A stretch of 64,000 nt of DNA from NCBI GenBank assembly GCA_905250115.1, contig CAJNOI010000046.1, forward strand, positions 297,587 through 361,586, in the 5' to 3' direction. The position numbers and the translations under genes were made by a program. Shown piece by piece: positions 1 to 13,623 of this stretch; within the stretch, counting starts at the first letter, position 1; each line of letters begins with the position of its first letter. Source of the stretch: Adineta steineri. Lineage: Eukaryota; Rotifera; Eurotatoria; Adinetida; Adinetidae. The notes beneath the pieces were generated by a model that searched no databases, was not told where the DNA came from, and saw only the letters and a list, made by a program, of their open reading frames with translations.

Positions 1-3000
1 TCTTAATCATTTTTTACAAACAATTCTCTCTTTTGTGTGTACTTATACTTTGATCAATAAATATTCAACGAAGAAGAAGAAGAAGAACGTTTCACTGTAT
101 AAGATAGAGAATAGTTAACAAAGATCAACGTACAAAACAAGCACTAAAAGAAAAAGACTTACTATAATGTTCATTAAAAACACTTATATTTGCACGCATA
201 CTTAATTAACGATAAGTGTTATGCGATAATTATAACATGGGTTATCCTTTGTTCGTTTTTTACTCAAAACAGGAAATTGCTTTTAAGCTTATTTTAAAAA
301 GATTTTTTACTACAATTGTTAGTATTTATTAAACTAAATCTATAACTACTAACAAATAAGAATCTCTATATATCATAGAAATAATAGTGTGTGGGTTTTA
401 ATTTATTATAGTGTTATTTTCTTGATGTACCAAAAAACTGCATTTGAAGTACTTACTCTAGAAGAAGAAAAAAAGATGTAATTGATGTAAATGTATTACA
501 AGAGGACTAAATAATTCTCTGGATAGTTTCAGATTGTAATGCATTAAATGTCTATAGTTTTCTCTATTTTTCATTGACAGACATAAAAAAAAAAAAGAAA
601 ATCTATATGTGACAATGTGATAAAAGTTAGTATATGAATAGTCACGTCAGTCTATCATCGATCAACAACTATAGAAATAAAAAAAACTGACGCATTTTAC
701 TATTAATAAGAATATTTACTAATTCTACTTAATCATTCTAAACATATGTCGAAATCTCTAGGAAATACAGAGCCAAAAAACTTAGAGAGTATGATTACAT
801 CATTTTATATCTAGAAAAAAATATATACTACTTGACTTTCATTATTTTTTGCACCTTAAACAAAATATCTATTGTTTTGTTTTACTTATCATGAATCATT
901 GTACATCCTTCTTTCTTTCGTTAATGTATTATTTACTTAAGCTTTCTCAAGTATTTTCTTTTCGTATAGACGAGAATAAATATATATATACGGAAATATT
1001 TCAATCGCAATTTCACTAATACTAATAATTATACAATAAAAAAAGGAAGAAGAAGACGAAGAAGAAAAAAAAGAAAACTAATAAAAGCAAACAATCAAAT
1101 TAACAAACACATATTCTTTCTTTTCTTAATAAACGGTAAAAAAAGAAAAATTTTCTTTTTAATAGCGTACTGTTTTTTTACATATGTTATTCATTCCGTT
1201 ACCATCCAATATATATATATTTTTTTTTCTTTTCTCTTTCTACTCATTTTCTCAATTGAGTCTCTAGTTTTGCTAGACTTGTCAATGACAATAGAACAAT
1301 AACAACAACAAGAAAGAAAGAGAAAATAATACTAGAAAGTAAAATATTATATTAACATCTCATATTGCGTGCTTATCACACCTCAAACATTATTTTGATC
1401 ATAATAATATAGGAAAACTGGCATATATCTAAAAGCGAAGACTAAAATGAATCTATATATGTGTATAGACGATTCTAGGTTAAAAAGTTTTTGAAAACTT
1501 ACAAACAAAGAAAAACCTGATAAATTCTTGTCTAGATTATTTCTTCATCTTCATCTTCACCGTCTTCTTTTTTTTTGAAAATAAATTACAACGGAAATTA
1601 TGTTGCTTGAGGTGCTAAAAAAATACTTACGTACATAGATTTATCAATGAAAATATAAAATGACATGAGAAGAAAAAGGTGGGTGGAAGGAAATAGAATT
1701 TCATCTAAATTTTACAATTAAATTCATTAAACATTCTTTATATTTCTATAAATTGCATGTCTTGATCTAACATTATATCTCATTCTTTTTCTTCACTCTT
1801 AATTTAGATTCTTTATTTTATTTTATCAAACAGAACAATTGATAAAAGAAGAAAGAGTTTATATATTGAATGCAAATTATATAATTGTTTGAGAGTCATG
1901 AACGGAAATTTTATTGAAATACGTGCAATAAGTTATGAATAATAGATTAATAATCTATTTTTATCTTTTCTTATAAGGAAAACTAAACAAAAACCTTGTG
2001 ATTTTCTTTTAATTTTTGTTTCTTATTATTATGCTTTTGAAAGGTATCAGCAGGCTGACAAAGATTGATTACTATGTCGTCAGCAATAGAAAAAAAAACT
2101 ATGAATATGTACATCTAATTTGATCCACAAAGAAGAGAATGCAAGTCTTAACGTCGGCGTCGATGCAGAGAAGATAATGTATTTTCTTCTGTTCGAGTGC
2201 CTTTCCATAAACAATATGAAGAAAAAGAAGAAGAAAAAACTCTTGTATATACACCATTGCCAAAATGATTATTCATCTATCTGTCTTTCGTTCTTGTCCT
2301 TTTGCTTTCTTCTATATGTATATGTATATATATATCTAAGTGTAGCTGTGAACAATAATATCTTTTCTCCTCCTCCTTTATTTCTCTGTTTCTGTTGTTT
2401 TTTCCGCTTAGTAATGTACAAGTCGATATCTAAGAGAAAAAAAAAAAACTAAATGTGCTGTTTTTTGACCCATCGACGGCACAGAATAGTCAACTATCAT
2501 CATCATCATTACCATCAACAACAACAACAATAATACTACTACTACAATAGATTTTTCGAAACTGATTAACTTAATAGGCCGATAAGAAAAAAACAAGTAT
2601 TATTAATATTATTTATATTTATTTGGTAAGTTTAATTTTTCTATTTGGTAAATAAACAACTTTTGTAAGAAAATAAAGCGATAGAAAAAAAAAATCTTGT
2701 TCGAATAATATATAAAGTATTTCTTTGATTTATCCATCGAACTGAATAATTACTTGTAAATTATGTAATAACATTGTAAGATAAAAGATGAATACATGTG
2801 CCTGTCGATCATAGATGGGCTAATGAACAAATAAATGAATAAAGCAGAAGCGTTATACCATCATTCTATAGAAACTTTCGAATCATCTTGACCGTCGTAT
2901 TGATTAGGTATCATCAATTCTATGATTAATGATAGATCGCGCTTCGTTATTTTCTTGTAGTTGTTTCTTTCCTTATTTTCTTTTTTCTCGTTATGTGTAC

Positions 3001-3040
3001 AACAATATTTACGAGTTCCTATTGATAATGCATATATATA
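1..3040. other. AT-rich region, no gene recognised
   Basis: About 3 kb of AT-rich sequence rich in poly-A/T and GAA/CTT tracts. The only longer open frame (2120-2452 +) translates to lysine runs and hydrophobic low-complexity residues with no recognisable motif, and I reject it. The right end probably holds the promoter and 5' UTR of the TRIM-type gene that begins at 3041 or 4541. Confidence 0.6.
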
Positions 3041-3252
3041 ATGCACGTGCTGCGCAAGCTCATGGATTGCTTTATGCTGAGATCTTACGATGATGATGAT
3101 GATGATGAATTCCTAAAACACGAAGAAAATCTAGTTTCAACAACTAATACATTGTCTCGTTTATCCCCTACTAAAGATATAACAATAAACAGCAAGGTTA
3201 ATTCAACGCAAGAGCTTCAAAATATCAAACAAACAGCTGTAATGAGTGACAG
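3041..3252 (+). CDS. Alternative first coding exon of the TRIM-type gene (candidate)
   Basis: An ATG-initiated open frame of 212 nt ends at a strong donor (AG|GTAAGT). It leaves two bases over, exactly as the 4541-4689 exon does, so either can be spliced to the acceptor at 5381 without a frame change. It encodes an acidic N-terminus with a run of six Asp and Ser/Thr/Asn-rich sequence. Use as an alternative promoter exon is inference from phase; it could instead belong to an unrelated transcript. Confidence 0.45.
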
Positions 3253-4540
3253 GTAAGTCAAGGAAAAGATATCAACCTTTGTATATATCATTGCAATAGA
3301 AAAATCACTAAGTAGCTTTATTTCTATCATTTGATTGAGTCAAAAGAATGTATGGTATGAACAACTGATGGACAATATGATTACACCATTTTATTTATTT
3401 ATATTACATCATAGAAAAATAAAGAAATAAGATTTTAATTAAAATAAAGTTCAAAATTAATTTATAAACGTAAGAAATTTACGATATATATATTTTACCT
3501 TGAATTTTTTGTATTGATTAAAAGAAAAAAGAAATTTTTTATTATCTTAGATATTTAATAAATGAACGTTAGAATATTTTTTTAATAATAAGATATATAT
3601 AACAGACACGGCATATGTGGCATTGGCATATGTCATTTTATTTTAAATAGATCCATGATAATATTTAAAAAATGACATCTAGAATTTTAATTTAGTTAAT
3701 AGTTTAATTATTTTTTTTTCTTCTACATGACTTATCGTAAGAATAATACAAGACAGCATAAATATAATTGATTCTAAGTAGTCTGAAAAAGGAATGTATA
3801 AAAATAAAATAGATAAGTGACCTTAGACATAGATCAAATTATTTTTAAATATGTCATAAACAATCAGAACAAGATATTTTCTCTACGAAATTATTTAAGA
3901 ATCTAAACAATTGACAAAAATACAAAAGTAATTATATAATAACATCATCGCGTATATAAGATTAACTTATTTTTTTGAGGTATTTCTGTCAATCTTTAGT
4001 AAGATAAATGTACAGAGTTTTAACTCTACTATCAATTAATTCTTATGATTAGTATATTTGATGAATGAATGTCGATATTTTTATCTTTATTATGTATTGA
4101 AAGAAGAGGGGGTTTTGAAATATAACAACTTACAATTTATTTTTTGTTTTTCGAACATAATAATTTTCCATTTGTTCGATATTCAATATTGTTCGTAAAC
4201 ACATCCTAATAAATTTCTCCCTATAGACTTCTAAGATTCTCTCTCTCTCTCTTTCTCGTCTCATCTTGATTGTATCGAATTGTGTATATCTTAGTTCATT
4301 TCTTTCTTGATTATCCGACTCCCACGAGTGTGGGTGCATATTTTTCTTTCTATCCACTAGTTAGACGATGAAATATGATGACAAAATCTGTCATCTCAAA
4401 TTGTATGTGCGTGTGCATATACATACGTAAGCAAATATAGAAAAAAATGCATCTTCATACATAACGTATGTGTATTCCGATATTATCATATATATATATA
4501 AAGAGCATAAGAAAGCAGTATAAAAAAATAAAGATCGAAG

Positions 4541-7500
4541 ATGGCCAACTCAAAGCAGAAAATAGATCGATGGTCTTCATCGGAAAATACACTGTTAAAT
4601 GTTACACAATCTAGAAATGATCGTACATCTGCAAGTGACTTAAGTGCAATATCATCTATGTCTACTAACAATGATTTTTCTAATGATCAGTAAGTGAAAA
4701 TTAATTATTGATTACTCTAATGTAATCATAATAAGAAAATAATAGATCATTCATTAAATAAAAATTTTGTAATTCATATTGACAGATATAAAACTCTGTA
4801 TTAATCTTTTTTTCCCCCTAGAATATCATTAGCAAGTTTTTGTTTTATTGATAGAAAAATAGATTCATTATTAAACATTTAAGAAATTTTTTTTTTTGTG
4901 AATTATATTTGGTGACCAAATGGAATCAATTCTATATTTTCTCTCCTTCATACTTCATATAAAATAACCTTGCAAATATCTGGTAGAAAATGTTTGTTTG
5001 TATTTTCTGTAAGAAAAGATCTCTGTTTCTCTGATTGTATTGTACAAATTTCATGATAGTATTATTCTATATCTCTGGGTTGGAGTCGTTGCCAACTCAC
5101 CAAATGATTATTAACGATTTCTAATAGAAACACATATACGTACATACAACTCGTCATATGTCAAATAAATAAGGGTGTTAGTATTCTTCTATGTACTGCA
5201 TGGCAATACAAAGGAAAAAAACGCGAGAAAGTCGTCATAACTTAAGTAAAAGAACGATGATATGATGCAAGTAACGCAATAGAAAAGATAAATACTCGGC
5301 GTTCTTCTATTTGTACTAAGCAAAAGTTCACGTGATCATCGAAGAAAAGACCTTATATTAATTGATATTCTTCTATTTAGAAATTCGACAAATAGAAGAT
5401 CTACTGATACCGAACATCTTTGTTTACCTGAAAGACGAACTCCTGGAAGAAATTCATCAGCAAGAGCAACATCAACATCATCAGAAATTATGACACAACA
5501 AGTACTTCGTCTTGCTGAGAAGATTAATGATCAATATTTAACATGTAAAATATGTATGGTATGTAAAAATAGAAAGACAAAAAAACAAATAAATACATAT
5601 TGTTTTTTTTCTATTATTTCAAGGAACCATTCAAAGACCCGAAATGTTTAACTTGTTTACATACATTTTGTGAACAATGTATCGAAAATCATGTGTCTGC
5701 TCAAAGGTAAATAAGTTCGTTTTTCTTCTTCTTCTGATAAAGAATTCTACAATTAGCATTATCTCTATAAGATATATTTCTGCATAATTAAATCATAAAG
5801 GACACTGACTGTTTATACTGTTTATTCAAGGTAAAAGTACAGAGAATATAAACCATAGAAGTTTGTCTGTACTGAGCAGATTACAAACAATTGTTACATA
5901 ATAGAAGAAAGAAGAATTTTTAGATATGAGAGTATGATGTTTATCAAAATTTTTCTTCGATCGATTTCTAAAGATTATTGTTTCATTTATTTCACTGGAT
6001 AAATTAGGTTAGTGTATGTATGCATTTTAAAAAAATAATCGATTAATTGATTTTTAGTCGTCTAATTATCATAGATAATTCTTAGCCTTCTTCTATTATT
6101 CAACACATTAGTTACTATTTAATTCATATTTTAAATTATTTTTCGATATAAATTTTCTTACCAGATTCAGTCTACGAACAACTATTGATATTTGAGACTT
6201 TCTGTACGTCTGGAGATTAATTATCGTCGTGTGGAATCCTAAACTTATCCATAAAAAGTCTCTGAAACATCACCATAGCTTGTATAAGATCACATAATAA
6301 AGATAAGAATCCACAACTGATAATCCTTCTTCCATAGAAATAGTTATTGATTCAAAAATCATCATGTTTCACTGTCTATCTAAGTAAATATTATTGACTA
6401 GATCTCTGGGATTTAGAAATAACCGAGATTTATTTGCAATGATCCGTAGTTCACACCGTCAGATCTCGAGTTTTTCTCAAATCTTTTACTCAGCTTCGAT
6501 TGATATTGACGTTTATATTTGTAGGAAAGATATATTGTTTACTTTTCTTCTTCTATATATATATAAATATACTTAAAGTGTTTACAGTAATCCATGCTGA
6601 TCGTATGAATAAAGAAAACATAAATGATTCGAACTTTAATATATAAAAAAGTCTAAGACTTCAATATAAACAAAATCATTGTCAGCGTCTGTCTAATGGA
6701 GAAAAAATCTTGATAGAAGATTTAATAATTGACCTCGTACAGCTGATACTTGCATATGCCCTTTGAAGATAAATAAACGAATAAATCAATAATGTTTATC
6801 TAGATGATGTTAAGACCTTTTCAGTTAAAAAATGCTTTTGTTAGAAAAAGTTTTATTCTTTCTATTTAGATCATATAAATATACTGATTATCGTGAATTT
6901 GCATGTCCAATTTGTCGAAAAAAGACTGCAATTCCAACAGGTGGTGTTCACAAGTTACCAGACAATTTTCTTATTGCTGGTTTATCCGAAATGATCTCAC
7001 AAAAAAGTTCAAATTCTAATGGTTCAATAAAAATTTTAACAAATTGTGAAATTTGTAAAGCTGTTCATGATCGTGAACGTGAAGCAACATCACGTTGTCT
7101 TGAATGTCAAAAATTTCTCTGTCGTCATTGTGTACAAGCTCATCAAACAATAACAGTTACACGTGATCATTCAATTTATGAATTAGAAATTGAAAAAGAT
7201 ATTTTATGCAAAGTAAATCAATCAATATTTATCTTATTTTATTTTTCATCTTTGTTTTTTCTTAAGCATCATCCAACGGAATTTGTTCGATATTATTGTG
7301 AACAATGTGAAACATGTATTTGTATTGCTTGTACATATGTTGATCATCGTGATCATGAATTAGCTGATTTTCGTGCAGCTGCTGCTAATCATAAAGCATA
7401 TATAAATGAATGTCTTGATGCATGTAAAACACGTATGAATGAATTAGAAGCATATTTAAGTATAATACGTCGATGTGATGCCAATATAGCACAAATAGAA

Positions 7501-8774
7501 GCAAGTATTCATGCATTAGCAAGTACATTTGAAAAATCTTTACGTATAAAAGAACAAGAACTTGTTGAACAAATATCTGAATTATATGGTGAAGAAACAA
7601 ATGAATTTATAAAACGTCGTGATGAATTAGATGAATATTATGAACAGATTAAAAATACATGTTCATTAACTGAACTTGTTATACATGGAAAAGATATTGA
7701 ATTATTATTAGTTAAAAAACAATTAATGGAAAAATTCCGTGAACTTGATGATGTTGAATTAGATCCATTACCAGAGAATATTTGTATGAGACTTGATTTT
7801 CAACCTGGACAATTACATTTAGGTACATTAAAAGTATGTGAAATGACACCAGTGGATGATGATGAACAAGAGGGAGAAATAGAAGAAGAAGAAGAGGGAG
7901 AAGAAGTAGAAGGAGAAGGAGAAGGAGAAGAAGGAGAACGAGAAGCAGAAGAAGAAGAAGACCGAGAAGAAGAAGTTGGAGATGAAATTAAGGAAGAAGA
8001 ACAAGAAGTTGAAATTGAAGATGAAAATGAAAATAAATCAACAAATGACGACGCTGAAATCACTTCAAATACAAATTCAGAACCTATCAAAACATTTGCT
8101 TCAATAGCCATTCAAACAGAAGATGTATCAACGACAACACAATCTGTACAGGTTAGAATCATTTTAATATTTCTCTTGATTGAATTCATCGAGTTAAAAA
8201 AACGTTTTGTTTTCATAATTTAATCTTCTATTTCTAGACAACGGAAGAAACATCTTCTACTCATGAATTTAATTTTGAAAATGGTAATGCACCAAGATCA
8301 CCATTACCAGTCGAAGAAAATGGTTCTCTTTCACCCACAGCTTTAGCAACATCTACTTCTGCACCTGCATCTATATCTTCTGATAGTAATGGTAATATTT
8401 ACGAACAAAGTAACAAATTATCACGTCGTGTTCGTCGTTTACTTAAACCAACATGTAGTGTAGCTGTTTTACCCAATACCGATGTAATTATTCTCGATTG
8501 TGAACAAAATCTTGCATCAATACTTGATAAAAAAGGCAAATTTAAATATTGTTTTACATCAGAAATTCCAGCAACAGAACGTAAAGGTTTTGCTGTATCT
8601 GGTTTTTCTTCAACAGCTAGTATTAGTACTGCATCAGCAGGTTCAAATCGAACTGTTCGTATACCTACACAACAAGGTATATTATGTATTAAATTGAAAG
8701 GTGAACGTGTTAGTGAATTACCATTTGGTTTTACTGTACATGCTTTCAATTCAATTTCAGAAAATGACAATTAA
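4541..8774 (+). CDS. TRIM-type RING/B-box/coiled-coil protein
   Basis: Six coding exons: 4541-4689, 5381-5558, 5624-5706, 6870-7212, 7267-8151, 8238-8774; about 724 aa. All junctions are GT-AG and phases agree. A C3HC4 RING is split over three exons, with ligands C105, C108, C120, H122, C125, C128, C149 and C152. Two B-boxes follow: CEIC...C..C near residues 190-230, and a second starting CKHH near 251 with YCEQC, CIAC and a DHRDH tail. A helical coiled-coil stretch (about 290-400) and a strongly acidic Glu/Asp run (about 448-508) come next. The C-terminal 110 residues are globular-looking but not recognised; a partial NHL-like fold is possible. RING plus B-boxes makes an E3 ubiquitin ligase likely (family knowledge). 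The intron at 5707-6869 is 1163 bp, far longer than its neighbours. Which TRIM orthologue this is cannot be settled here. Confidence 0.85.
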
Positions 8775-9315
8775 GAATTAATTATTATTATTTCGTAAAG
8801 CGTTTTTGGATACATGATTATTTGTTATCAAAATTTTTGTTAAACGAATATTTGACGGATTTGCTACATATACAAAATAATATATTATGTATATCATTTT
8901 TTTAAAAGCGATTATTATTGACTTGATTGGATAATATTTTAATAATTGAATAAAAATTAAATTGGTGCACGAGTAAAATATTGTTTCTATACTTAGATTA
9001 TCTATAGAAGTAAGTATTGATATTTTTTCGAAACATTGAGTCATTAATAATGGCTCTATAATTATGTTTTTGTTTTCTTATGCATTGATAATTTTTCTAA
9101 TTATAATATTTCAGAAGAAATATTCATCTGTTCGTTATTCTATAAATATATAATTATATCTGTCATCAGAAATGATTGATTTTATAATATATTACTATGT
9201 AAAGAAATAATTTCTATGAATATTTTGTAGTTTATTCTAGCTGAGCTCATTTAATCATATAAACAAAAGAAAATATACCGATAAATATACAAATATCTTA
9301 TAATAAAACAAAAGA
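8775..9315. other. Convergent intergenic spacer
   Basis: This 540-bp AT-rich spacer lies between the 3' ends of the TRIM-type gene (+) and the diacylglycerol lipase gene (-). Several AATAAA-like hexamers are present on both strands, suitable for polyadenylation of both genes. Nothing else was recognised. Confidence 0.6.
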
Positions 9316-12273
9316 CTAGTTTAGTTCTTGTAAACTTTGGTCATAATTTTCAATAGCATCAGCTAATGCTGTAGCATATGACGCTGGAAAATGATCAAGC
9401 CACATTCTTGGATGAACAATAAGTTGTGAAAATCGATTATATGTACTCATACAAGCACGATAAGAAATTTTACGTGAAAATAAACCGACACGATTTATTG
9501 AATATAAATGTATGATTGTTCCGGGCATAATTAAATGTGCACGATCAGCAGGAGTTTGATTTAAAACAAGTTCTGAAATTGTTGAATCAATATTTAATGT
9601 CGTTGAAGGTGAAAATGACTCATCCATCAATGCTGGAGTTTGACTATTTACTGAATGAAAAGTTTGTCGACGTTTTCTTAATGTTCCAAAAAGTGTCATT
9701 GTTAATATACGTAGTTTATTTCGATTACATTTATCTAATGCATCAATAATACGATCACGTAAATGTTCCAATGAACGAATTGATGCACGTCCTATCATAT
9801 CAACATCAACGACATATGAATGAATAAAATGACGTGTTGCCATAGCTAAATTTTCCGATAGAACAGAACCAGGCATAGCTATTCCATAACATTTCAAATG
9901 TGGATAATTTGGTTTGAATAGAATAGCAAGAATAGATGCAATACCAGCACCAAGTGAATAACCACATATAATTAATTCATAATCAGGATATTTGATAAAG
10001 ATATCTATTAAACGTGTTGATATATCATCACGAATGTAAGTAGCTGCTGAATGCATACCTTTTAAGAAATAAAACATTTAGTATAATTTAAATCATTTTT
10101 TCAATTAAATTAGTTTAACAATCTGAAGTTTTGAGGGGAACCGGAACGAGGAGCACGCAGGCATCTGAGCGTAGGCGAGGATGCTGTTGCAGAAAAGATA
10201 ACATCACTAGATTCCTATATCCATGTCAGTTCATATTTGCCGTGACTATTTTTATTTGCGTCGATATTATGGACCTAAACATTCGTGTGCTCGTCGTTCA
10301 CTGACCCTTTAAGATATAGTTCTAAATATTTATACTATTGACACACATATCATATCTATTTATGGCATGCGTTTATAAATTCTTTTTTCTTCTCAATAAA
10401 ATAAATGATTCTTCATCGACAAGTCACAGTTGGTATTGCAATACTCTATATACATATATGTATAATATAACATTTCTCTGTATTCTATTTAATCTTACAA
10501 AGTATCAGTTATAAAAATGGTATCATATTCTAGATGATTATTACTCAATGTTGTCTATTCATGAATACATAATATTACTAAACAAATATTATCAAAACTA
10601 TTATTTTTCGATTTCTTATAGATTAAATTTCCATTTATATAATCATAAGTCTTAGTTCTCAAAAATTTAGTATTGATTAGAAAACATATCTTTTATAAAA
10701 CACGATCTAAAGGTAGAAACTTGTACCCACCCACATCCTCAACTATCTTCTTGAACGTAGAAACAACAGTTAGGTCGTGTTTCACATTTTCATCACCCTT
10801 ATGGATTGCGCGAACAGTTGTTCTTTATCACATATGTCTTATAACATCTCTCTAATCGTATTCGTTATGAAAAAAACTAGAATTTACCACTATGACAATG
10901 TCCATTTCCAAATAATTCTGTTTCTAAAACATCTTCAACAGCATTTATATCAGTTAATATATCAGTTGCACTTAATGTTCCACGAATAGATACAATAATT
11001 TTTTTCTTTTCACCATCAGCTGCAATATAAAATGGAGCTAGAAAAAAAAAACAAAACGATCGAAATAAATCAGTCATCAATGTATTCTATATATATTTTC
11101 ATACCACGATGAAATGCACCGAGAAAATTAGCATATAAAATAACAGGTTTCTGTTTACGTAATAGATATGTCAATGTACTATATTGACTTCCACATGGAT
11201 CATTTAAACTATCTGGATTTTGACAACAAGGTGAACAACAAGCACAACAAAAACCAATTGTTCTATTAAAAATTAAAGAAAGTTTTTTAATTGATCATCT
11301 ATTCATTTTTATTTTACCTGAAACGCATTGCAAAAAGAATTCGTGGTAAAAATGTTAATCGATATTGATATGCTATGGAAAACCTTGAGAATAGAAAGAA
11401 AAAGTCAAATACTTCTATTGAAAATTTCTTTTTTTCTCTACCATCCAAAAGCAGATTGTGCATATGAATTATAATAAAGACCTTCTTTAAGAAGTTCTAA
11501 TGGCGCAGTTTGCATAATATCAAGTTGACGTTCTTCAAGTACATCTTCGTGTTGTAGAAGTATAAGACCAGCAGCAACATCACTTGGTACAAGATCAAAT
11601 CTTTCATCATCAATTAAATATTGTAAAGTTTTAACAATATTTTTTATATCTGATGATTGTCCACCTTAAGAAATAAAATTGAAAGAAAAAGATATAAAAA
11701 ATCTCTTTGTTTGTAATAATTACCATAACCTCTTCCACAACAAAAAATAAGTTTTATTCTCATTTCCCATTTTTTTTCTGGACTTATAACACCAGTTAGA
11801 TCAATAAAAAATGCTAAGATTATAAATAAAGCTATAGGAACAGTCCAACTTAAAATAATTGTCGCGATAATTGTTGCACGTAAAATAATAGCACACATAT
11901 GAAATACTCGTATTATCAAAATTAAACCCAGAACATTAATACTTATATCAATTGGTACGATAATTAATCGTGTATAGATTAATAATGGCATATGACGACG
12001 TGGTCGTGTATTTTTTACAGGTGTACCACGTAAACTTATTAAAGCCATAATTGATGCAAGAATTGTTATTACTGCATAAACACTTAATAGTGGATAAAAA
12101 TAACCATTATAAAATGTCGATGGACATGTTGAATCGGGTGATTCATCTTTGATTCGGAAGACAATAAATGTTACTAATAATGGTAAACGAAGGCCGATAT
12201 CAATTAATGATGGTATTGTTAAATCATCAGAAGCAAAATTAAAACGACGACCAAATAAACGAATACCAGGCAT
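9316..12273 (-). CDS. DAGLB: sn1-specific diacylglycerol lipase (DAGL beta-like)
   Basis: Six exons, read on the minus strand: 12273-11724, 11664-11442, 11383-11318, 11262-11105, 11037-10888, 10058-9316; 629 aa. The N-terminus MPGIRLFGRRFNFASDD matches the DAGL family start and precedes four membrane helices (within residues 20-170). The lipase core carries the nucleophile elbow GYSLGAG with Ser417. Asp469 and His605 sit where the family's catalytic Asp and His lie. The segment SIRGTLSATDILTD just before the catalytic exon is also DAGL-typical. The enzyme releases 2-acylglycerol (for example 2-AG) from diacylglycerol at the plasma membrane (family knowledge). It lacks the long cytoplasmic tail of DAGL alpha, hence the beta-like call. 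The fifth intron (10059-10887) is 829 bp and contains a GC-rich structured island. Start, stop and all phases are consistent. Confidence 0.93.
10130..10310. other. GC-richer structured island in a DAGL intron
   Basis: This segment stands out from the AT-rich intron around it. A stem can form between 10158-10165 (CAGGCATC) and 10180-10186 (GATGCTG) with one bulged G. No open frame, tRNA boxes or recognised RNA family were found. It may be a small RNA or a transposon remnant. Confidence 0.3.
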
Positions 12274-13623
12274 TATTGAAAATATCCTTGAAAAATTATA
12301 AATAGAAAAATTTTAAAAAAAAACGAAATTGTTTGTCTTTTACTATGACAGATTACACGAACATAAACAGAAATGAAATAAAAAAGAAAATAAAACCATA
12401 CACATGACAATTTGTCAACAAATGTGTGTCTTCACCTATTTTATTTTTCTCTGTTCTTTTAACAAGCGTAGTGAATAATAGTGACGTACACTAATGATAA
12501 ACAAGGGAGAAAAAAGATAATATTCCAACAAGTTATTGCACTAAAATGTTCGACATATTTTCTCCTACAATAGTTTTACAATTATGACGAATCATTTTCG
12601 AAATCAATTTCGTTATTTTCATTCTACAAAAAATTCTTTATGATGACAGCGACTAACAATCACATATAGTTTTTATTATTAATAGAAATAAATTAGCTTA
12701 TAATTGAATAGTTAACAAAAAACTTTTTTTCGAATATTCATTTTATTATAAAAACAAAAATTAAAACACTCATAGAATACAACGTGTTTATGCATGAATT
12801 AAATAATATTTCACTTTCACTCGATAAAGAAATGACAATTTTGAGATTTCTGATTATCATAAAATGAAGTCAGATGAATCATTAGCTGTAAAATATTTGT
12901 TAGAAAAAATGATACCTCATTTTTGCTTTTTTTTCTCGTTTTAATTTACCTTAAAATGTGAAAACAAAAGGTATCAGTTCAATCTCGATATTTGCGATAC
13001 AAAATGGCGACTTTTATGCGTCGAGGGAAGTATATAACAAAAAAAACTCGCGAAGGAATACTGAAATAATTTACTTCGCATCGGATTAATAAATAAAAAA
13101 ATAGGTATTTTGTATTTAATTAAATCCAAATCAAAAAATTATTAAAAAGTTTATGATTAGTACTATTTGCTTTTCTTCTTCTAATACTGAAATTTATTTT
13201 GACTTACTTTTATATTAGAGTAAAAAGCGTATCATCTAAAACAATTATATAAAATCAGAACAGAAAAAGCTGAATAAGTATCAGATTTTCATGCAAGAAA
13301 AAAAGTTGTTCTTTATTCATTCTACTAAAAATATTATTCATATCAGTCAAAAACAAAAGATTATTTTACATAAATCACATAAAATTTTTTCAAATGTATT
13401 TTTAATAAGATAATATTACATCGTTGAGACCAAACTAATGCTTTTTTTCTCTTCTGATAACTATCTCTTTATGCTTCTTTTTAAAGAAGAAAAAATAAAA
13501 ATAGGTTAAACTCTATTTTATTTTTAAAGTCAAAAATATACACAAATAATATACATCATAAAATAAAACAATATATGTCTCATAAAACTGAGATTCATAA
13601 TAAAAATAAAATATGAATTGTTT
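12274..13623. other. Intergenic spacer upstream of DAGL
   Basis: This 1.35-kb AT-rich sequence lies between the start of DAGL (-) and the 3' end of the next minus-strand gene. It should hold the DAGL promoter and the neighbour's 3' UTR. A slightly GC-richer patch near 12990-13090 has no coding signal. No repeat or RNA gene was recognised. Confidence 0.55.

Noticed and set aside
2120-2452. Open frame of 110 codons on the plus strand
   Set aside because: The translation is lysine runs and hydrophobic low complexity, with no splice context or motif.
6394-6576. Plus-strand 60-codon frame in the long TRIM intron
   Set aside because: It has no phase-compatible splice sites and its composition matches random AT-rich sequence.
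7800-8111. Minus-strand 103-codon Ser-rich frame
   Set aside because: It is the antisense shadow of the GAA-rich acidic region of the TRIM-type gene.
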